Shown: positions 36,691-45,079 of the stretch, piece by piece
How positions within the stretch are numbered: the first letter of the stretch is position 1
Layout: each line of letters begins with the position of its first letter
NCBI RefSeq assembly: GCF_004762095.1
Contig: NZ_SIJH01000015.1
Coordinates: forward strand, 57,613 to 121,612
Direction of reading: 5' to 3'
DNA: 64,000 nt
Source of the DNA: Tabrizicola caldifontis
GTDB taxonomy: Bacteria > Pseudomonadota > Alphaproteobacteria > Rhodobacterales > Rhodobacteraceae
Position numbers and translations under genes: made by a program
The notes under the pieces: model-generated
The model's input: the letters and a program-made list of their open reading frames with translations, nothing else
Database searches by the model: none
What the model was told of the DNA's origin: nothing

Positions 36691-37914
36691 TCAGGAGGGG
36701 TCTGTCCCGGCGCCGACGGCACCCAAGCCGAGGCCTGCGCGCATCAGGGTCTGGCGCACGGGTTTTGTCGAATAAAGCAGATCCAGCGCCCTTGCCCGCA
36801 GATCGCGCAAGGGCCGCGCCTCGGCCATCGAGGCACGGTTCAGAAGGTCGATGCCGGTCACGCGGGCCCTTACCTCCCAGTGCCGGCGCCGATGATAGGC
36901 GTCCGTCACCGCTGCCACGCCCGGGTCATCGCGGTGCTTTTCGACAAGGGACAACAGGCAGGCCAGGTCGGCAAGGCTCATGTTAAGGCCCTGCGCTCCT
37001 ATGGGCGGAACGACATGGGCGGCCTCGGCCAGCAGCACGCTGCGCTGGCCGGACATCCGGTCCGCAATCTGGCTGATGATCGGCCAGACCGACCGCCGGC
37101 TGATCAACCGAAGCTGCCCCAGAATGCCGGAGGAGCGAGCCGTCATCTCGGCTTCGAAGTCCGACACCGGCAAGGCAACCAGAAGGGCGACCTCGGGGCC
37201 CGACTCCATCCAGACGACGGCCGAGGCGGGTCGGCCGTCGCGATCGGGCAGCGGCACCAGCGTGAACGGGCCGCCCTTGCGATGCACTTCGGTCGAGACA
37301 TTGCCATGCGGCAGGTCATGGGCCACCGCAAAGGCCAGGGCCTTCTGGCCGTAACGGCAGGTCTTCGCCCCGATCCCTAGCGCTTCGCGCACCGGCGACT
37401 GCCTTCCATCCGCGCCAATCACCAGATGGGCGGCGATCCGGGTTCCGTCAGTCAGCGTGACCAGCGCCTCGCTTTCGCGGACCAGCATCCGGGAAAACCC
37501 GATGCCGGGGCAAAAGCTGACATTCGCCAGCTCTTCCAGTCGTGCCACCATTTCGCGCCGCAGCAGCCAATTCGGCAGGTTCCAGCCGAAGGGCTGGTCG
37601 GAAATGTCGCGGGCGTCGAAATCCCTTGTCAGCCGCGCGATGGGTTCGGCTCCCCCCGCGTCGATGATACGCATGACCTGGAGGGCGGCGGCATGAGGTT
37701 CAAGGCGCGGCCAGAGGCCTGCGCCCTGAAGCACCGGGATCGATGGTTGCAGGAAGGCTGTGGTGCGCAGGTCGGCACCGTCTGCCTCATCCGAGGTCAC
37801 GGGCGGCGCTGGATCAACGCAGATGACCCGAAAGCCCGCCGATCCAAGGGCACATGCCGCGGTCAGCCCGGCAACACCGCCGCCGGAAATCAGAATATCG
37901 GTCGTCTCGCGCAT
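36691..37914 (-). CDS. UbiH/UbiF-family FAD-dependent monooxygenase
   Basis: Flavin hydroxylase of 407 residues, probably acting in ubiquinone ring hydroxylation. It has the FAD Rossmann motif (ILISGGGVAGLTAACAL), the DG motif (HLVIGADGRQSPVREAL) and the second FAD motif (LAEAAHVVPPIGAQGLNMSL). In the last motif the usual Gly-Asp is Ala-Glu, a variant I believe occurs in Rhodobacterales UbiH-like proteins. The ATG at 37914 follows GGAGG by six bases. It stands apart from other quinone genes, so the ring position cannot be assigned. Confidence 0.82.
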   Translation of the reverse strand: MRETTDILISGGGVAGLTAACALGSAGFRVICVDPAPPVTSDEADGADLRTTAFLQPSIPVLQGAGLWPRLEPHAAALQVMRIIDAGGAEPIARLTRDFDARDISDQPFGWNLPNWLLRREMVARLEELANVSFCPGIGFSRMLVRESEALVTLTDGTRIAAHLVIGADGRQSPVREALGIGAKTCRYGQKALAFAVAHDLPHGNVSTEVHRKGGPFTLVPLPDRDGRPASAVVWMESGPEVALLVALPVSDFEAEMTARSSGILGQLRLISRRSVWPIISQIADRMSGQRSVLLAEAAHVVPPIGAQGLNMSLADLACLLSLVEKHRDDPGVAAVTDAYHRRRHWEVRARVTGIDLLNRASMAEARPLRDLRARALDLLYSTKPVRQTLMRAGLGLGAVGAGTDPS

Positions 37915-37987
37915 CTTGGGCCTCCGCATTGGACCATAGGTCGCGGCAGCGCTGGCGGCCAGAGGGCAGGTTGTCCCAAGGGCTGCG

Positions 37988-38242
37988 TCAGGGCAGGGTG
38001 ATCCAGATCAGAAGCACGAAGATCACCGGGACCAGACTGACCGCCGTCACGACCAGCGCCGCCAGCCCCCAGGCCTGCACCGCCAGGACAAGCGCGGTAA
38101 GCAGGATGACGATCAGGTAGTAGATCGTGTCGATCTCGCGTTCGATCTCGCGGATCACTCGTCCGACGACAGGCAAGGCACGGAAAAAACGCGAAAGCGG
38201 GCTACGGGCGGGTGTGAGGGTTTCGAAGCTTTGGGCGGTCAT
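37988..38242 (-). CDS. Small inner-membrane protein (84 aa), hypothetical
   Basis: An 84-residue protein with a basic N-terminal region (ARSPLSRFFRALPVVGRVIREIERE) and two membrane helices (TIYYLIVILLTALVLAVQAWG and LAALVVTAVSLVPVIFVLLIW). The ATG at 38242 has AAGGAAAGGA upstream. No conserved domain is recognised. It lies between the HAD phosphatase and UbiH-like genes, all on the minus strand, but probably in a separate unit. Confidence 0.7.
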   Translation of the reverse strand: MTAQSFETLTPARSPLSRFFRALPVVGRVIREIEREIDTIYYLIVILLTALVLAVQAWGLAALVVTAVSLVPVIFVLLIWITLP

Positions 38243-38303
38243 GGCGTCCTTTCCTTGGTTGGTGCCTAAAAGATAGGACAGGGCTGGGAAAGGGTCAGGG
38301 GTT

Positions 38304-38318
38304 GTGACGTTTCGTCAC
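38304..38318 (-). terminator. Hairpin overlapping the end of the HAD phosphatase gene
   Basis: The repeat GTGACG-TTT-CGTCAC covers the HAD stop codon and has further G/C pairing outside. No T-tract follows, so termination is only possible, not shown. Confidence 0.35.
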
Positions 38319-38962
38319 CCCTGCAGCCGGGCCAGAAAGGCGGCGAGGTCGTCGGTGTGGTGGTGGATATGCGGCGCCGGCCTGGGTTCCGCGGCGACAT
38401 GGACAGTTCGCATCCCCAGGCTGTGCGGAACGGCGAGGTTGCGGGGGTCATCTTCGAACATCGCGGCGGCGTCCGGCACCAGTCCGTCCTTGTCGAAGAC
38501 CGCGGCGAAGGCCCGGGCATCGGGCTTGGGGTGGAAGCCGGCATGCTCTACCCCATAGATTGCATCGAACAGGCCAGCCAGGCCGCGGGCTTGCAGAACC
38601 TTTTCGGCATAGGGGGCACAGGCGTTGGTGTAGACGATTCGCCGTCCGGACAGCGCCGCAATGGCCTCGGCCAGGCGGGGATCGGGGGACAGAACCGAAA
38701 AGTCGATGTCATGCACTTCGGTCAGATAGGGCCCTGGATCGATGCCGTGCTCGGTCATCAGGCCGGCCAGGGTGGTGCCGTAGGTTTGCCAGTAGTGGGC
38801 GCGCAGGTGGTCCGCCCGCGCCCGGTCGACGTTCAGGGCGCGCATCACCCAGTTCGTCATCCGCACCTCGATCTGGTCGAACAGACGCATGTGCGGCGGA
38901 TAAAGCGTGTTGTCCAGGTCGAAGACCCAGGTTGTGACATGAGTGAAATCGGCAGCCGGCAT
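38315..38962 (-). CDS. HAD-family pyrimidine 5'-nucleotidase-like phosphatase
   Basis: Cytoplasmic phosphatase of 215 residues in the YjjG/SDT1-like (TIGR01993-type) HAD group, which acts on pyrimidine nucleotides or similar substrates. The motifs are complete: motif I FDLDNTLYP, motif II Thr in VYTNACAPY, motif III Lys in HPKPDARAF and motif IV FEDDPRNLA. It is divergent from the GntR gene with 74 bases between them. The true substrate cannot be read from sequence. Confidence 0.85.
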   Translation of the reverse strand: MPAADFTHVTTWVFDLDNTLYPPHMRLFDQIEVRMTNWVMRALNVDRARADHLRAHYWQTYGTTLAGLMTEHGIDPGPYLTEVHDIDFSVLSPDPRLAEAIAALSGRRIVYTNACAPYAEKVLQARGLAGLFDAIYGVEHAGFHPKPDARAFAAVFDKDGLVPDAAAMFEDDPRNLAVPHSLGMRTVHVAAEPRPAPHIHHHTDDLAAFLARLQG

Positions 38963-39036
38963 GGGCCGGGTCTAGTGCCAAGCTGCGCCCTTGGGAAGGG
39001 TTGATTGCGGGGCGGGCGGCGCGCTAGGGTCCGGCG

Positions 39037-39693
39037 ATGTTGCGAAAGGCTGAAGCGGTGCAGAAAGACGCCTATACATTGATCATGGAGGCGATCGAGG
39101 CGGGGATCTACAAGCCCGGCGATCGCCTGGTCGAAAGCGAACTGGCCGAGCGTCTGGGTGTCAGCCGCACGCCGGTGCGCGAGGCTCTGCAACGGCTTGA
39201 GACCCAGGCCATGCTGACCCGCGACGGGCGCAGCCTGATCGTGGCCAGCCTGGACCACAACCAGCTGGCCGAACTTTACGCCGTGCGCACCGAACTGGAG
39301 GGTTTGGCGGCCCGGCTGGCGGCCCGGCATGCGACCCCGGAAGAGGTGCGGGTGCTGAAAAGCATGGTGGAGGACGACCGCGCGCTTCTAGGGGGCGATC
39401 CGAAGGCATTGAGCCGGGCCAACAAAAGGTTCCACAAGCAGATCCATCTTGCCAGCCACAACCGGTTCCTGGTGCAGCAGCTGGACCTGGTGCACCGGTC
39501 GATGGCGCTGATGGCCAATACCTCGTTTGCCGCGGAAGGGCGGGACGAGGTGGCGCTGGAGGAACATGCCCGGATCGTGGCGGCAATCGAGGCGGGCGAC
39601 GGCGAGGCTGCCTATCAGGCCCTGAAATCCCACATCAGCCAGGCCTTCGAGACCCGTCTTCGGGTGGACGCCGGTGAACTGAAGATGCGTTGA
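39037..39693 (+). CDS. GntR-family regulator, FadR/FCD subfamily
   Basis: Transcription factor of 218 residues. An N-terminal winged helix (PGDRLVESELAERLGVSRTPVREALQ is the classic GntR recognition region, residues 24-50) is followed by an all-helical FCD ligand domain with metal-binding candidates (Asp/His in ANKRFHKQIH and EEHARIVAAI). Such proteins usually respond to organic acids. Its target is not evident; a site fitting the subfamily consensus lies upstream of the dehydratase at 33897. Confidence 0.87.
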   Translation: MLRKAEAVQKDAYTLIMEAIEAGIYKPGDRLVESELAERLGVSRTPVREALQRLETQAMLTRDGRSLIVASLDHNQLAELYAVRTELEGLAARLAARHATPEEVRVLKSMVEDDRALLGGDPKALSRANKRFHKQIHLASHNRFLVQQLDLVHRSMALMANTSFAAEGRDEVALEEHARIVAAIEAGDGEAAYQALKSHISQAFETRLRVDAGELKMR

Positions 39694-39754
39694 CGCCCAA
39701 TTTGGCGGTGCAGCCATTCGACCGCAGGCAGCCCCACCCAATGCGCCCATGTCG

Positions 39755-41602
39755 TTATCCCCGGTTTCCTGCGGCATGGTCGAACAGGCCATGCGCGGTC
39801 TTGTCCCAGTAGAAGGGGCGCGTGACCAGTTCCAGCAGCGCCTTGTAGGCCGCAAGTGAAGCCAGGGGAAAGTAGACTTTCAGTGTCGGAACCCACCAGG
39901 CGCTGATCCGGTGCCGCGTGCGGCCGAGGCCGATGATGCCGACACTGAGGTTCACCACTTCGGACAGGATGAAGGTGGCAAGCATCACCCATACCACTGG
40001 CGGGGACAGCAGGCCCAGCAGCGGGTGCCGGATGCCGAACGGGATGCACAGGAAGGACCACAACAGCGGCGCCAGCAGGAACTGCGCAATGGTCCCCAGG
40101 AACATGATCTGAAAGCCGAGAAATGCGCGTGGCCCGAGTTGGCGCCATAGAAGCAGCGGGTCACGTATGTGGACGGCCCAAGTCAGCATGTAGCCCTTGA
40201 TCCAGCGCGAACGCTGTTTGATCCAGGGCAGGGCGCGGCAGTTGGCTTCTTCCTCGGTTACGGTATCGATCAGCTCGGTCCGGTAGCCGTGGCGGGCAAG
40301 CCGGATGCCCAGATCCGCATCCTCGGTCACGTTGTGCGCATCCCACCCGCCAAGCTTTTCCAGCACTTCGCGGCGGAAGAACAGTGTTGTCCCGCCCAGC
40401 GGAACGGCAAGTCCAAGCCGCGCGATGCCGGGCAGGATCAGCCGGAACCAGCCCGCGTATTCGATGGTGAAGCAACGGGAAAGCCAGTTGGTGCAAGGGT
40501 TGTAATAATCAAGCACACCCTGCAGGCAGGCGACGTCGGGCCCACAGCGCTGGAAGTGGGCCACCACCTTGCGGATCTGGTCTGGGGCGGGGGCATCTTC
40601 GGCATCGTAGACGCCGACAATGGTGCCCCGCGCGCAGACCAGCGCATGATTCAACGCCCTTGGCTTGGTTTTCACCGTGCCCTCGGGAACGATGAGGATG
40701 CGGACCCAGGGGGGCAGTTCGGCCTTGTCCAGGGCTTCCTTCGTCATGCTGTCCCCGGCCTCGACCGCGAGAATGACATCCAGAAGCTCTTCGGGGTAAT
40801 CAAGACGGGCGAGCCGGCGAATGAGGCGGCCGGCAATGTCGCCTTCGCGGTAAAGAGCCACGATGACCGTGACGATTGGCGCAATGTCATTGCCGTTTGA
40901 CAGCGTGGGCTGCGGGGGCTGGCGAAGCGCGGCGATCATGGCGACAAACTTAAGCACGACACTTCCGGCAAGCGACAGGACTGCAAGCCAGAGCAGGGCA
41001 AGGCCACTCGCCATCGGTGCCGTCATGACAACTGCGATGGCGATGGCCAGGGTGGCCAGCAGGTGCAGTCGTGGCCAATCGCGGCAGCTTTCGGCGGCGG
41101 GCACCCGGTTTTCCGCCGAGTGGGCCAGTTGTGGCCCGCGCCACGCGTGCACCGCAGCCGTCACCGCCCGGCTGGAAGCCAGGGCGGCACAGACCGGGCC
41201 GAGGCTCGCCTCGAGCATCGGGCGAAGGCGACGGAACTCCTCTGGATGCGAAAGGGCGATGACGGTCACATCGCCTACCCGCCGCCACGGCACCAGGCCA
41301 TATCGTAGACAGTCGGCAGCGCCAATCGCGTCGATCAGGCGCGGGTCAGGCAGGTGCCGCGACGGGTCAAGCAGGCCGATGCCCCAGGTCTTTGCCTCGG
41401 CCTCGAGAAGGTCGCGCTCTGCCACCAGTCCGCGCGCACGCAGCACATCGGGCAGACGCGCACCTTCCCGCCCCCTGCAGGTCAGCGCGCCGAGAATGTC
41501 GTCGGCAGAGACTACGCCATCCCGAAGAAGCCGGGCCGCGATCGAGCGCCGCGGCGATGCCGGTGCCACCAGACCGTCCATCTGAACCGCGCTCTGCCCC
41601 AT
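39755..41602 (-). CDS. Membrane family-2 glycosyltransferase with N-terminal MshEN-like domain
   Basis: The 615-residue protein has a GspE/MshE N-terminal-like domain at about 15-150. Of its two tandem motifs, the second (RLPDVLRARGLVAERDLLEA) is better preserved than the first. Two membrane helices follow near 185-230. The family-2 catalytic domain shows YDAEDAP (DxD region), TEDADLG and the QxxRW motif (KQRSRW, about 463-467), and several C-terminal helices follow. The QxxRW set marks processive polysaccharide synthases such as BcsA and NfrB. MshEN domains bind cyclic di-GMP in other proteins; here the first motif lacks the leading Arg, so binding is uncertain. A CtrA-type site lies 41 bases upstream. 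Confidence 0.85.
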   Translation of the reverse strand: MGQSAVQMDGLVAPASPRRSIAARLLRDGVVSADDILGALTCRGREGARLPDVLRARGLVAERDLLEAEAKTWGIGLLDPSRHLPDPRLIDAIGAADCLRYGLVPWRRVGDVTVIALSHPEEFRRLRPMLEASLGPVCAALASSRAVTAAVHAWRGPQLAHSAENRVPAAESCRDWPRLHLLATLAIAIAVVMTAPMASGLALLWLAVLSLAGSVVLKFVAMIAALRQPPQPTLSNGNDIAPIVTVIVALYREGDIAGRLIRRLARLDYPEELLDVILAVEAGDSMTKEALDKAELPPWVRILIVPEGTVKTKPRALNHALVCARGTIVGVYDAEDAPAPDQIRKVVAHFQRCGPDVACLQGVLDYYNPCTNWLSRCFTIEYAGWFRLILPGIARLGLAVPLGGTTLFFRREVLEKLGGWDAHNVTEDADLGIRLARHGYRTELIDTVTEEEANCRALPWIKQRSRWIKGYMLTWAVHIRDPLLLWRQLGPRAFLGFQIMFLGTIAQFLLAPLLWSFLCIPFGIRHPLLGLLSPPVVWVMLATFILSEVVNLSVGIIGLGRTRHRISAWWVPTLKVYFPLASLAAYKALLELVTRPFYWDKTAHGLFDHAAGNRG

Positions 41603-41642
41603 CCGGCCCCCGTCATGCGGAAGGCATCCTGCGGCAAACGGG

Positions 41643-41657
41643 TTAACGGCCCGTTAA
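41643..41657. promoter_or_regulatory. CtrA-type binding site TTAA-N7-TTAA
   Basis: TTAACGGCCCGTTAA is an exact TTAA-N7-TTAA match and also a palindrome with a 1-base centre. It lies between the carA stop (41664) and the glycosyltransferase start (41602), so it most likely serves the latter. TTAA is rare in this G+C-rich window and I saw no second full site. Confidence 0.6.
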
Positions 41658-41663
41658 TGCCGT

Positions 41664-42818
41664 TCAGCCGGTCCTGCGGCTTTGCATGGCGTTCGCGAAG
41701 CGCTCGAAAAGGTAGAAGCTGTCCTGTGGGCCCGGCGACGCCTCGGGGTGATACTGGACTGAAAACACCGGCCTTCCATCCACCGCGATGCCGCAATTCG
41801 TGCCGTCGAACAGGCTGATATGCGTCTGGCTGACGCCCTTCGGCAGGGTGTCGGCATCGACCGTGAACCCGTGGTTCATGCTGGTGATTTCGACCTTGCC
41901 GGTGGTAAGGTCTTTGACCGGGTGGTTGGCACCGTGATGGCCGTGGTTCATCTTGCGGGTCTTTGCCCCCAGCGCAAGCGCCAGCATCTGATGGCCAAGG
42001 CAGATGCCGAACAGCGGCAGATCCTTTTCCAGAACCCCCTGGATCATCGGCACGGCATAGCTTCCCGTGGCAGCGGGGTCACCTGGGCCGTTCGACAGGA
42101 ACACCCCCTCCGGGTTCAGTGCCAGAACGTCCTCGGCAGTGGCGGTGGCGGGCAGCACGGTGACCTCGCAGCCGACCGATGCAAGGCAGCGCAGGATGTT
42201 GCGTTTCGCGCCGTAGTCGACCGCGACAACCCGCAGGCCCGGCCCTTCGCGCCGCTGATAGCCCTGCGGCCACGCCCAGCGCATTTCGTCCCAGCGATAG
42301 CTTTGCGCGCAGGTAACCTCTTTCGCCAGGTCGAGGCCGACAAGACCCTTCCATCCCCGCGCCTTCGCCACCAGATCCTCGATGTCGAACCGCCCCTCGG
42401 GGTCATGGGCAAGCGCAACATGCGGCGCGCCCTGCTGGCGGATCGCGCGCGTCAGGCGCCGGGTATCCACACCGCCGATCCCGATGCGGCCGATCTTCGT
42501 CATCCACTGGGTAAGTTCACCGGTCGCACGCCAGTTCGAGGGTTCGGTCGGATCCCATTTCACCACCATCCCGGCTGCGGCCGGGGTGCCGGTCTCGTTG
42601 TCCTCGGGCGTGACGCCGACGTTGCCGATGTGGGGAAAGGTGAAGGTCACGACCTGGCCCGCGTAGGAGGGATCAGTCATGATTTCCTGGTAGCCGGTCA
42701 TTGCGGTGTTGAAAACCAGTTCAGCGACCGTTTCCCCGGTGGCGCCGAAGCCCCTGCCATAGAAGATCGTGCCATCGGCCAGGGCCAGGCAGGCGGTGGC
42801 ATCGCGCGGGGCGGGCAT
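41664..42818 (-). CDS. carA: Carbamoyl-phosphate synthase small (glutaminase) subunit
   Basis: Hydrolyses glutamine and channels ammonia to CarB for arginine and pyrimidine synthesis. The 384-residue protein has the N-terminal CarA domain (LADGTIFYGRGFGATGE, FNTAMTGYQEI) and a class I glutaminase domain with nucleophile Cys in FGICLGHQ and His/Glu in QYHPEASPG. The ATG at 42818 was chosen over 42839; it follows the promoter at 42849-42877. carB is not in the window, so the two subunits are encoded apart. Confidence 0.96.
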   Translation of the reverse strand: MPAPRDATACLALADGTIFYGRGFGATGETVAELVFNTAMTGYQEIMTDPSYAGQVVTFTFPHIGNVGVTPEDNETGTPAAAGMVVKWDPTEPSNWRATGELTQWMTKIGRIGIGGVDTRRLTRAIRQQGAPHVALAHDPEGRFDIEDLVAKARGWKGLVGLDLAKEVTCAQSYRWDEMRWAWPQGYQRREGPGLRVVAVDYGAKRNILRCLASVGCEVTVLPATATAEDVLALNPEGVFLSNGPGDPAATGSYAVPMIQGVLEKDLPLFGICLGHQMLALALGAKTRKMNHGHHGANHPVKDLTTGKVEITSMNHGFTVDADTLPKGVSQTHISLFDGTNCGIAVDGRPVFSVQYHPEASPGPQDSFYLFERFANAMQSRRTG

Positions 42819-42848
42819 GGCGACTCTCCTTAAGGGCAAATTGGCCGG

Positions 42849-42877
42849 AACCTAAGGGCTGCGGGTGTCTGGGTCAA
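42849..42877 (-). promoter_or_regulatory. carA promoter
   Basis: On the minus strand TTGACC (42872-42877) and TAGGTT (42849-42854) are separated by exactly 17 bases, with a start expected about 20 bases before the carA ATG. Confidence 0.6.
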
Positions 42878-42998
42878 GACCGGATGGGAAATGGATTATC
42901 AATATAATTCAATGCCTTGCAGAACAAGGCCACGGTTGCGGTTCCAGGCGGTAAGGGGTATGTTGCCAGACTTGGGGAACCATGGGGAAGGTGCAACC

Positions 42999-43457
42999 AT
43001 GCTCTTGCGCGACCGTTTGCAGGCGGCTTTGAAAGAGGCCATGAAGGCCAAGGATGCCGACCGGCTGTCCACGCTGCGCCTGATCAACGCCGCCATCAAG
43101 GACCGCGAGATCGCCGTCCGCGGCGAGGGCGAGGCCGGCGAAGTCGGCGAGGCGGAGATCCTGCAGATCATGGGCAAGATGGTGAAGCAGCGTCAGGAAT
43201 CAGCCAAGGCCTATGAAGAGGGCGGACGGCTGGAGCTGGCAGAAAAGGAACTTGCCGAGATCGCGGTGATCCAGGAGTTCCTGCCCCGGCAGTTGTCCGA
43301 GGCAGAGGTCGCGGCGGCCGTGGATGCGGCGGTGGCGGAAACCGGCGCGGCCAGCATCCGCGATGTCGGCAAGGTCATGGCCGCCCTAAAGGCGAAATAC
43401 ACCGGCCAGATGGACTTCGGTGCTGTCGGCGGCTTGGTGAAGGCGCGGCTGGGGTAG
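42999..43457 (+). CDS. GatB/YqeY-domain protein
   Basis: A 152-residue helical protein starting MLLRDRLQAALKEAMKAKDA, the typical YqeY opening. The C-terminal GatB-tail motif is present: IQEFLPRQLSEAEV and DVGKVMAALKAKYTGQMDFG. Related domains in GatB bind tRNA, so tRNA-dependent amidation or tRNA binding is the usual suggestion; the free-standing protein has no proven role. It is divergent from carA. In-frame sequence upstream of 42999 lacks family similarity. Confidence 0.9.
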   Translation: MLLRDRLQAALKEAMKAKDADRLSTLRLINAAIKDREIAVRGEGEAGEVGEAEILQIMGKMVKQRQESAKAYEEGGRLELAEKELAEIAVIQEFLPRQLSEAEVAAAVDAAVAETGAASIRDVGKVMAALKAKYTGQMDFGAVGGLVKARLG

Positions 43458-43511
43458 AACCTGGCCGGATCACCCTGAACCCGTCGCCGGGGCATCTGAC
43501 GCTAGGGCGCT

Positions 43512-43997
43512 TCAGCGCAAACGGGCAAGGCGCTCTGCGAGTTCGTCCTTCAGCGCGATGCGTTCCTCTTCCGACAGGAAGGCGCCCAGCTCGACCTCGC
43601 GCCCTTCGCCCTTGAGCGTCAGATAGTTCGGCACCGGTCCACCAGTCTTGTGCAGGGTGACGCGCAGCCAATAGGTGTTTGCATCCCATTCCCGGCGCTG
43701 CCCGCGTGGCCCGTGGCGGACAAGGTGCACCCTGTCGCGCGTAAGGCTGAGATCTTCGACGATGTCGCGGTCGCGGCCGTTCTTGCGGAGCGCGAACCAG
43801 ATCGCCCAGATCGCGGCCAGAAGGAAGGGCAGCAGTGCCCAGACCACCGGACTGCCGAGAATGCCGAGAAGTGGCAGGGCGATCAGCGCGGCGGTAAGTC
43901 CCAGAAACCAGACAAACCCCCGCTGCGATAGCGAACGGTGCGGCCAGACATGCAGCCTTGCCTCTGTGTCAGGGGTGGAAAGCCATTCGTAGGGCAT
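43512..43997 (-). CDS. DUF2244 membrane protein
   Basis: A 161-residue protein with two adjacent membrane helices at about 28-65 (FVWFLGLTAALIALPLLGIL and VVWALLPFLLAAIWAIWFAL), then a soluble domain with the DUF2244 features RDRVHLVRHGPRG, REWDANTYWLRV and the ending LSEEERIALKDELAERL. The family is common in alphaproteobacteria, sometimes near cytochrome oxidase genes as here, but its function is unknown. Confidence 0.85.
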   Translation of the reverse strand: MPYEWLSTPDTEARLHVWPHRSLSQRGFVWFLGLTAALIALPLLGILGSPVVWALLPFLLAAIWAIWFALRKNGRDRDIVEDLSLTRDRVHLVRHGPRGQRREWDANTYWLRVTLHKTGGPVPNYLTLKGEGREVELGAFLSEEERIALKDELAERLARLR

Positions 43998-44053
43998 GGC
44001 GCAAGATTAGTCGTGCCGTCGGAAATGGAAAGAGCGTCAAGCCTGGAAGGGGG

Positions 44054-45004
44054 CTAGTCTTCCAGGGTTTCCAGAAAGGCGAGGAACGCGCTGCGATAGG
44101 CGGCCGGGTCCGCCGTGTACGAGCCCAGGTGATCCGCGCCGGTCCACAACGCTGTCGTCTTCCCCGGGTGTGCAGCGGCCAGAGCCTGCGAGGGGCCGAC
44201 CGGCACGATTCTGTCGCCGCTGCCGTGGGCGATGAACAGAGGGCCGGGGAAGGCCGCGATGGTGTCGGCGACTTCGGCACGTTCAAGCGGCAGCTCCGAC
44301 ATGTAGGGCAGCATCAGGCCCGCAGCCCATGCCATCGGCCCGGGAAGAGGTTTGCCGCTCTGAGAGGCCAGCTGCCCGATCACCGCCCGGAAGCTGAGGG
44401 CCGGGCTGTCCAGCGCCACGGCCGATACGCGGTTGGCCAGCGGGCTTTGCGCCAGGAACTGGCCGAGTATCGCCCCGCCCATCGATTCAGCCACCACCAG
44501 AACCCTGGGGCCGTCCGGTCCGGGCGACAGGTGCGCGACCGCCGCCTCCAGGTCCGGCCACTCTGTCAGGCCGAAGCCATAGCGGTGGTCCGCCCCGCCC
44601 GGCGCCGAAGGGTCGTTGCGGTAGGTGATCAGCAGGACGGACCAGCCGGCCTCGTGCAACAGGGAAAGGTGCCGATAGCCATCCTCGCGCGCACCGGCGA
44701 TTCCATGAACATAGATCGCCCGGCCCCGTTCGCGCCCTGCAGCCGGCACCTTCCAGGCCTCGGCCGGGCCGAGGGGTGTCGCGATCCGCACGACCTGGAA
44801 TGGCAGCGAGAGGGCCTGCATCGGATCGCCGCGATAACCAGGCGACATGGGATCCTCGGGCGGCGTGGCGGTGGCTATGAGCGAAGAGATGTTGCCGACC
44901 TTCAAAAGGTCCGTTGCGTCCTTGGCCAGGAAATGACCGGTGGCGGCGACATAGCCGACCGCGGCCAGGGCAAAGATGAAGACGAACATCAGAACAAGGC
45001 GCAT
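44054..45004 (-). CDS. Alpha/beta-hydrolase, membrane-anchored
   Basis: A 316-residue hydrolase with an uncleaved N-terminal membrane anchor or signal (MRLVLMFVFIFALAAVGYVA). The catalytic set is visible: oxyanion region YVHGIAGAREDG, nucleophile Ser in VAESMGGAIL, Asp in HGSGDRIVP and His in GADHLGSY. The start at 45004 has GGAG seven bases upstream. It belongs to the BEM46/YtnM-like serine hydrolases. The terminator of ctaD lies just upstream. Substrate unknown. Confidence 0.83.
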   Translation of the reverse strand: MRLVLMFVFIFALAAVGYVAATGHFLAKDATDLLKVGNISSLIATATPPEDPMSPGYRGDPMQALSLPFQVVRIATPLGPAEAWKVPAAGRERGRAIYVHGIAGAREDGYRHLSLLHEAGWSVLLITYRNDPSAPGGADHRYGFGLTEWPDLEAAVAHLSPGPDGPRVLVVAESMGGAILGQFLAQSPLANRVSAVALDSPALSFRAVIGQLASQSGKPLPGPMAWAAGLMLPYMSELPLERAEVADTIAAFPGPLFIAHGSGDRIVPVGPSQALAAAHPGKTTALWTGADHLGSYTADPAAYRSAFLAFLETLED

Positions 45005-45030
45005 CCGTCGTCTCCGGTGTGAAGAAAGCA

Positions 45031-45064
45031 AAGGGCCCCGGGTCTTTCTTCCCGGGGCCCCCTT
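45031..45064 (-). terminator. Rho-independent terminator of ctaD
   Basis: A perfect 10-base stem GGGCCCCGGG (45033-45042)/CCCGGGGCCC (45051-45060) with an 8-base loop. On the minus strand it is followed by TTTGCTTTCTT, and it lies 15 bases after the ctaD stop. Confidence 0.85.
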
Positions 45065-45079
45065 GTCAGGCTGTCCGCC

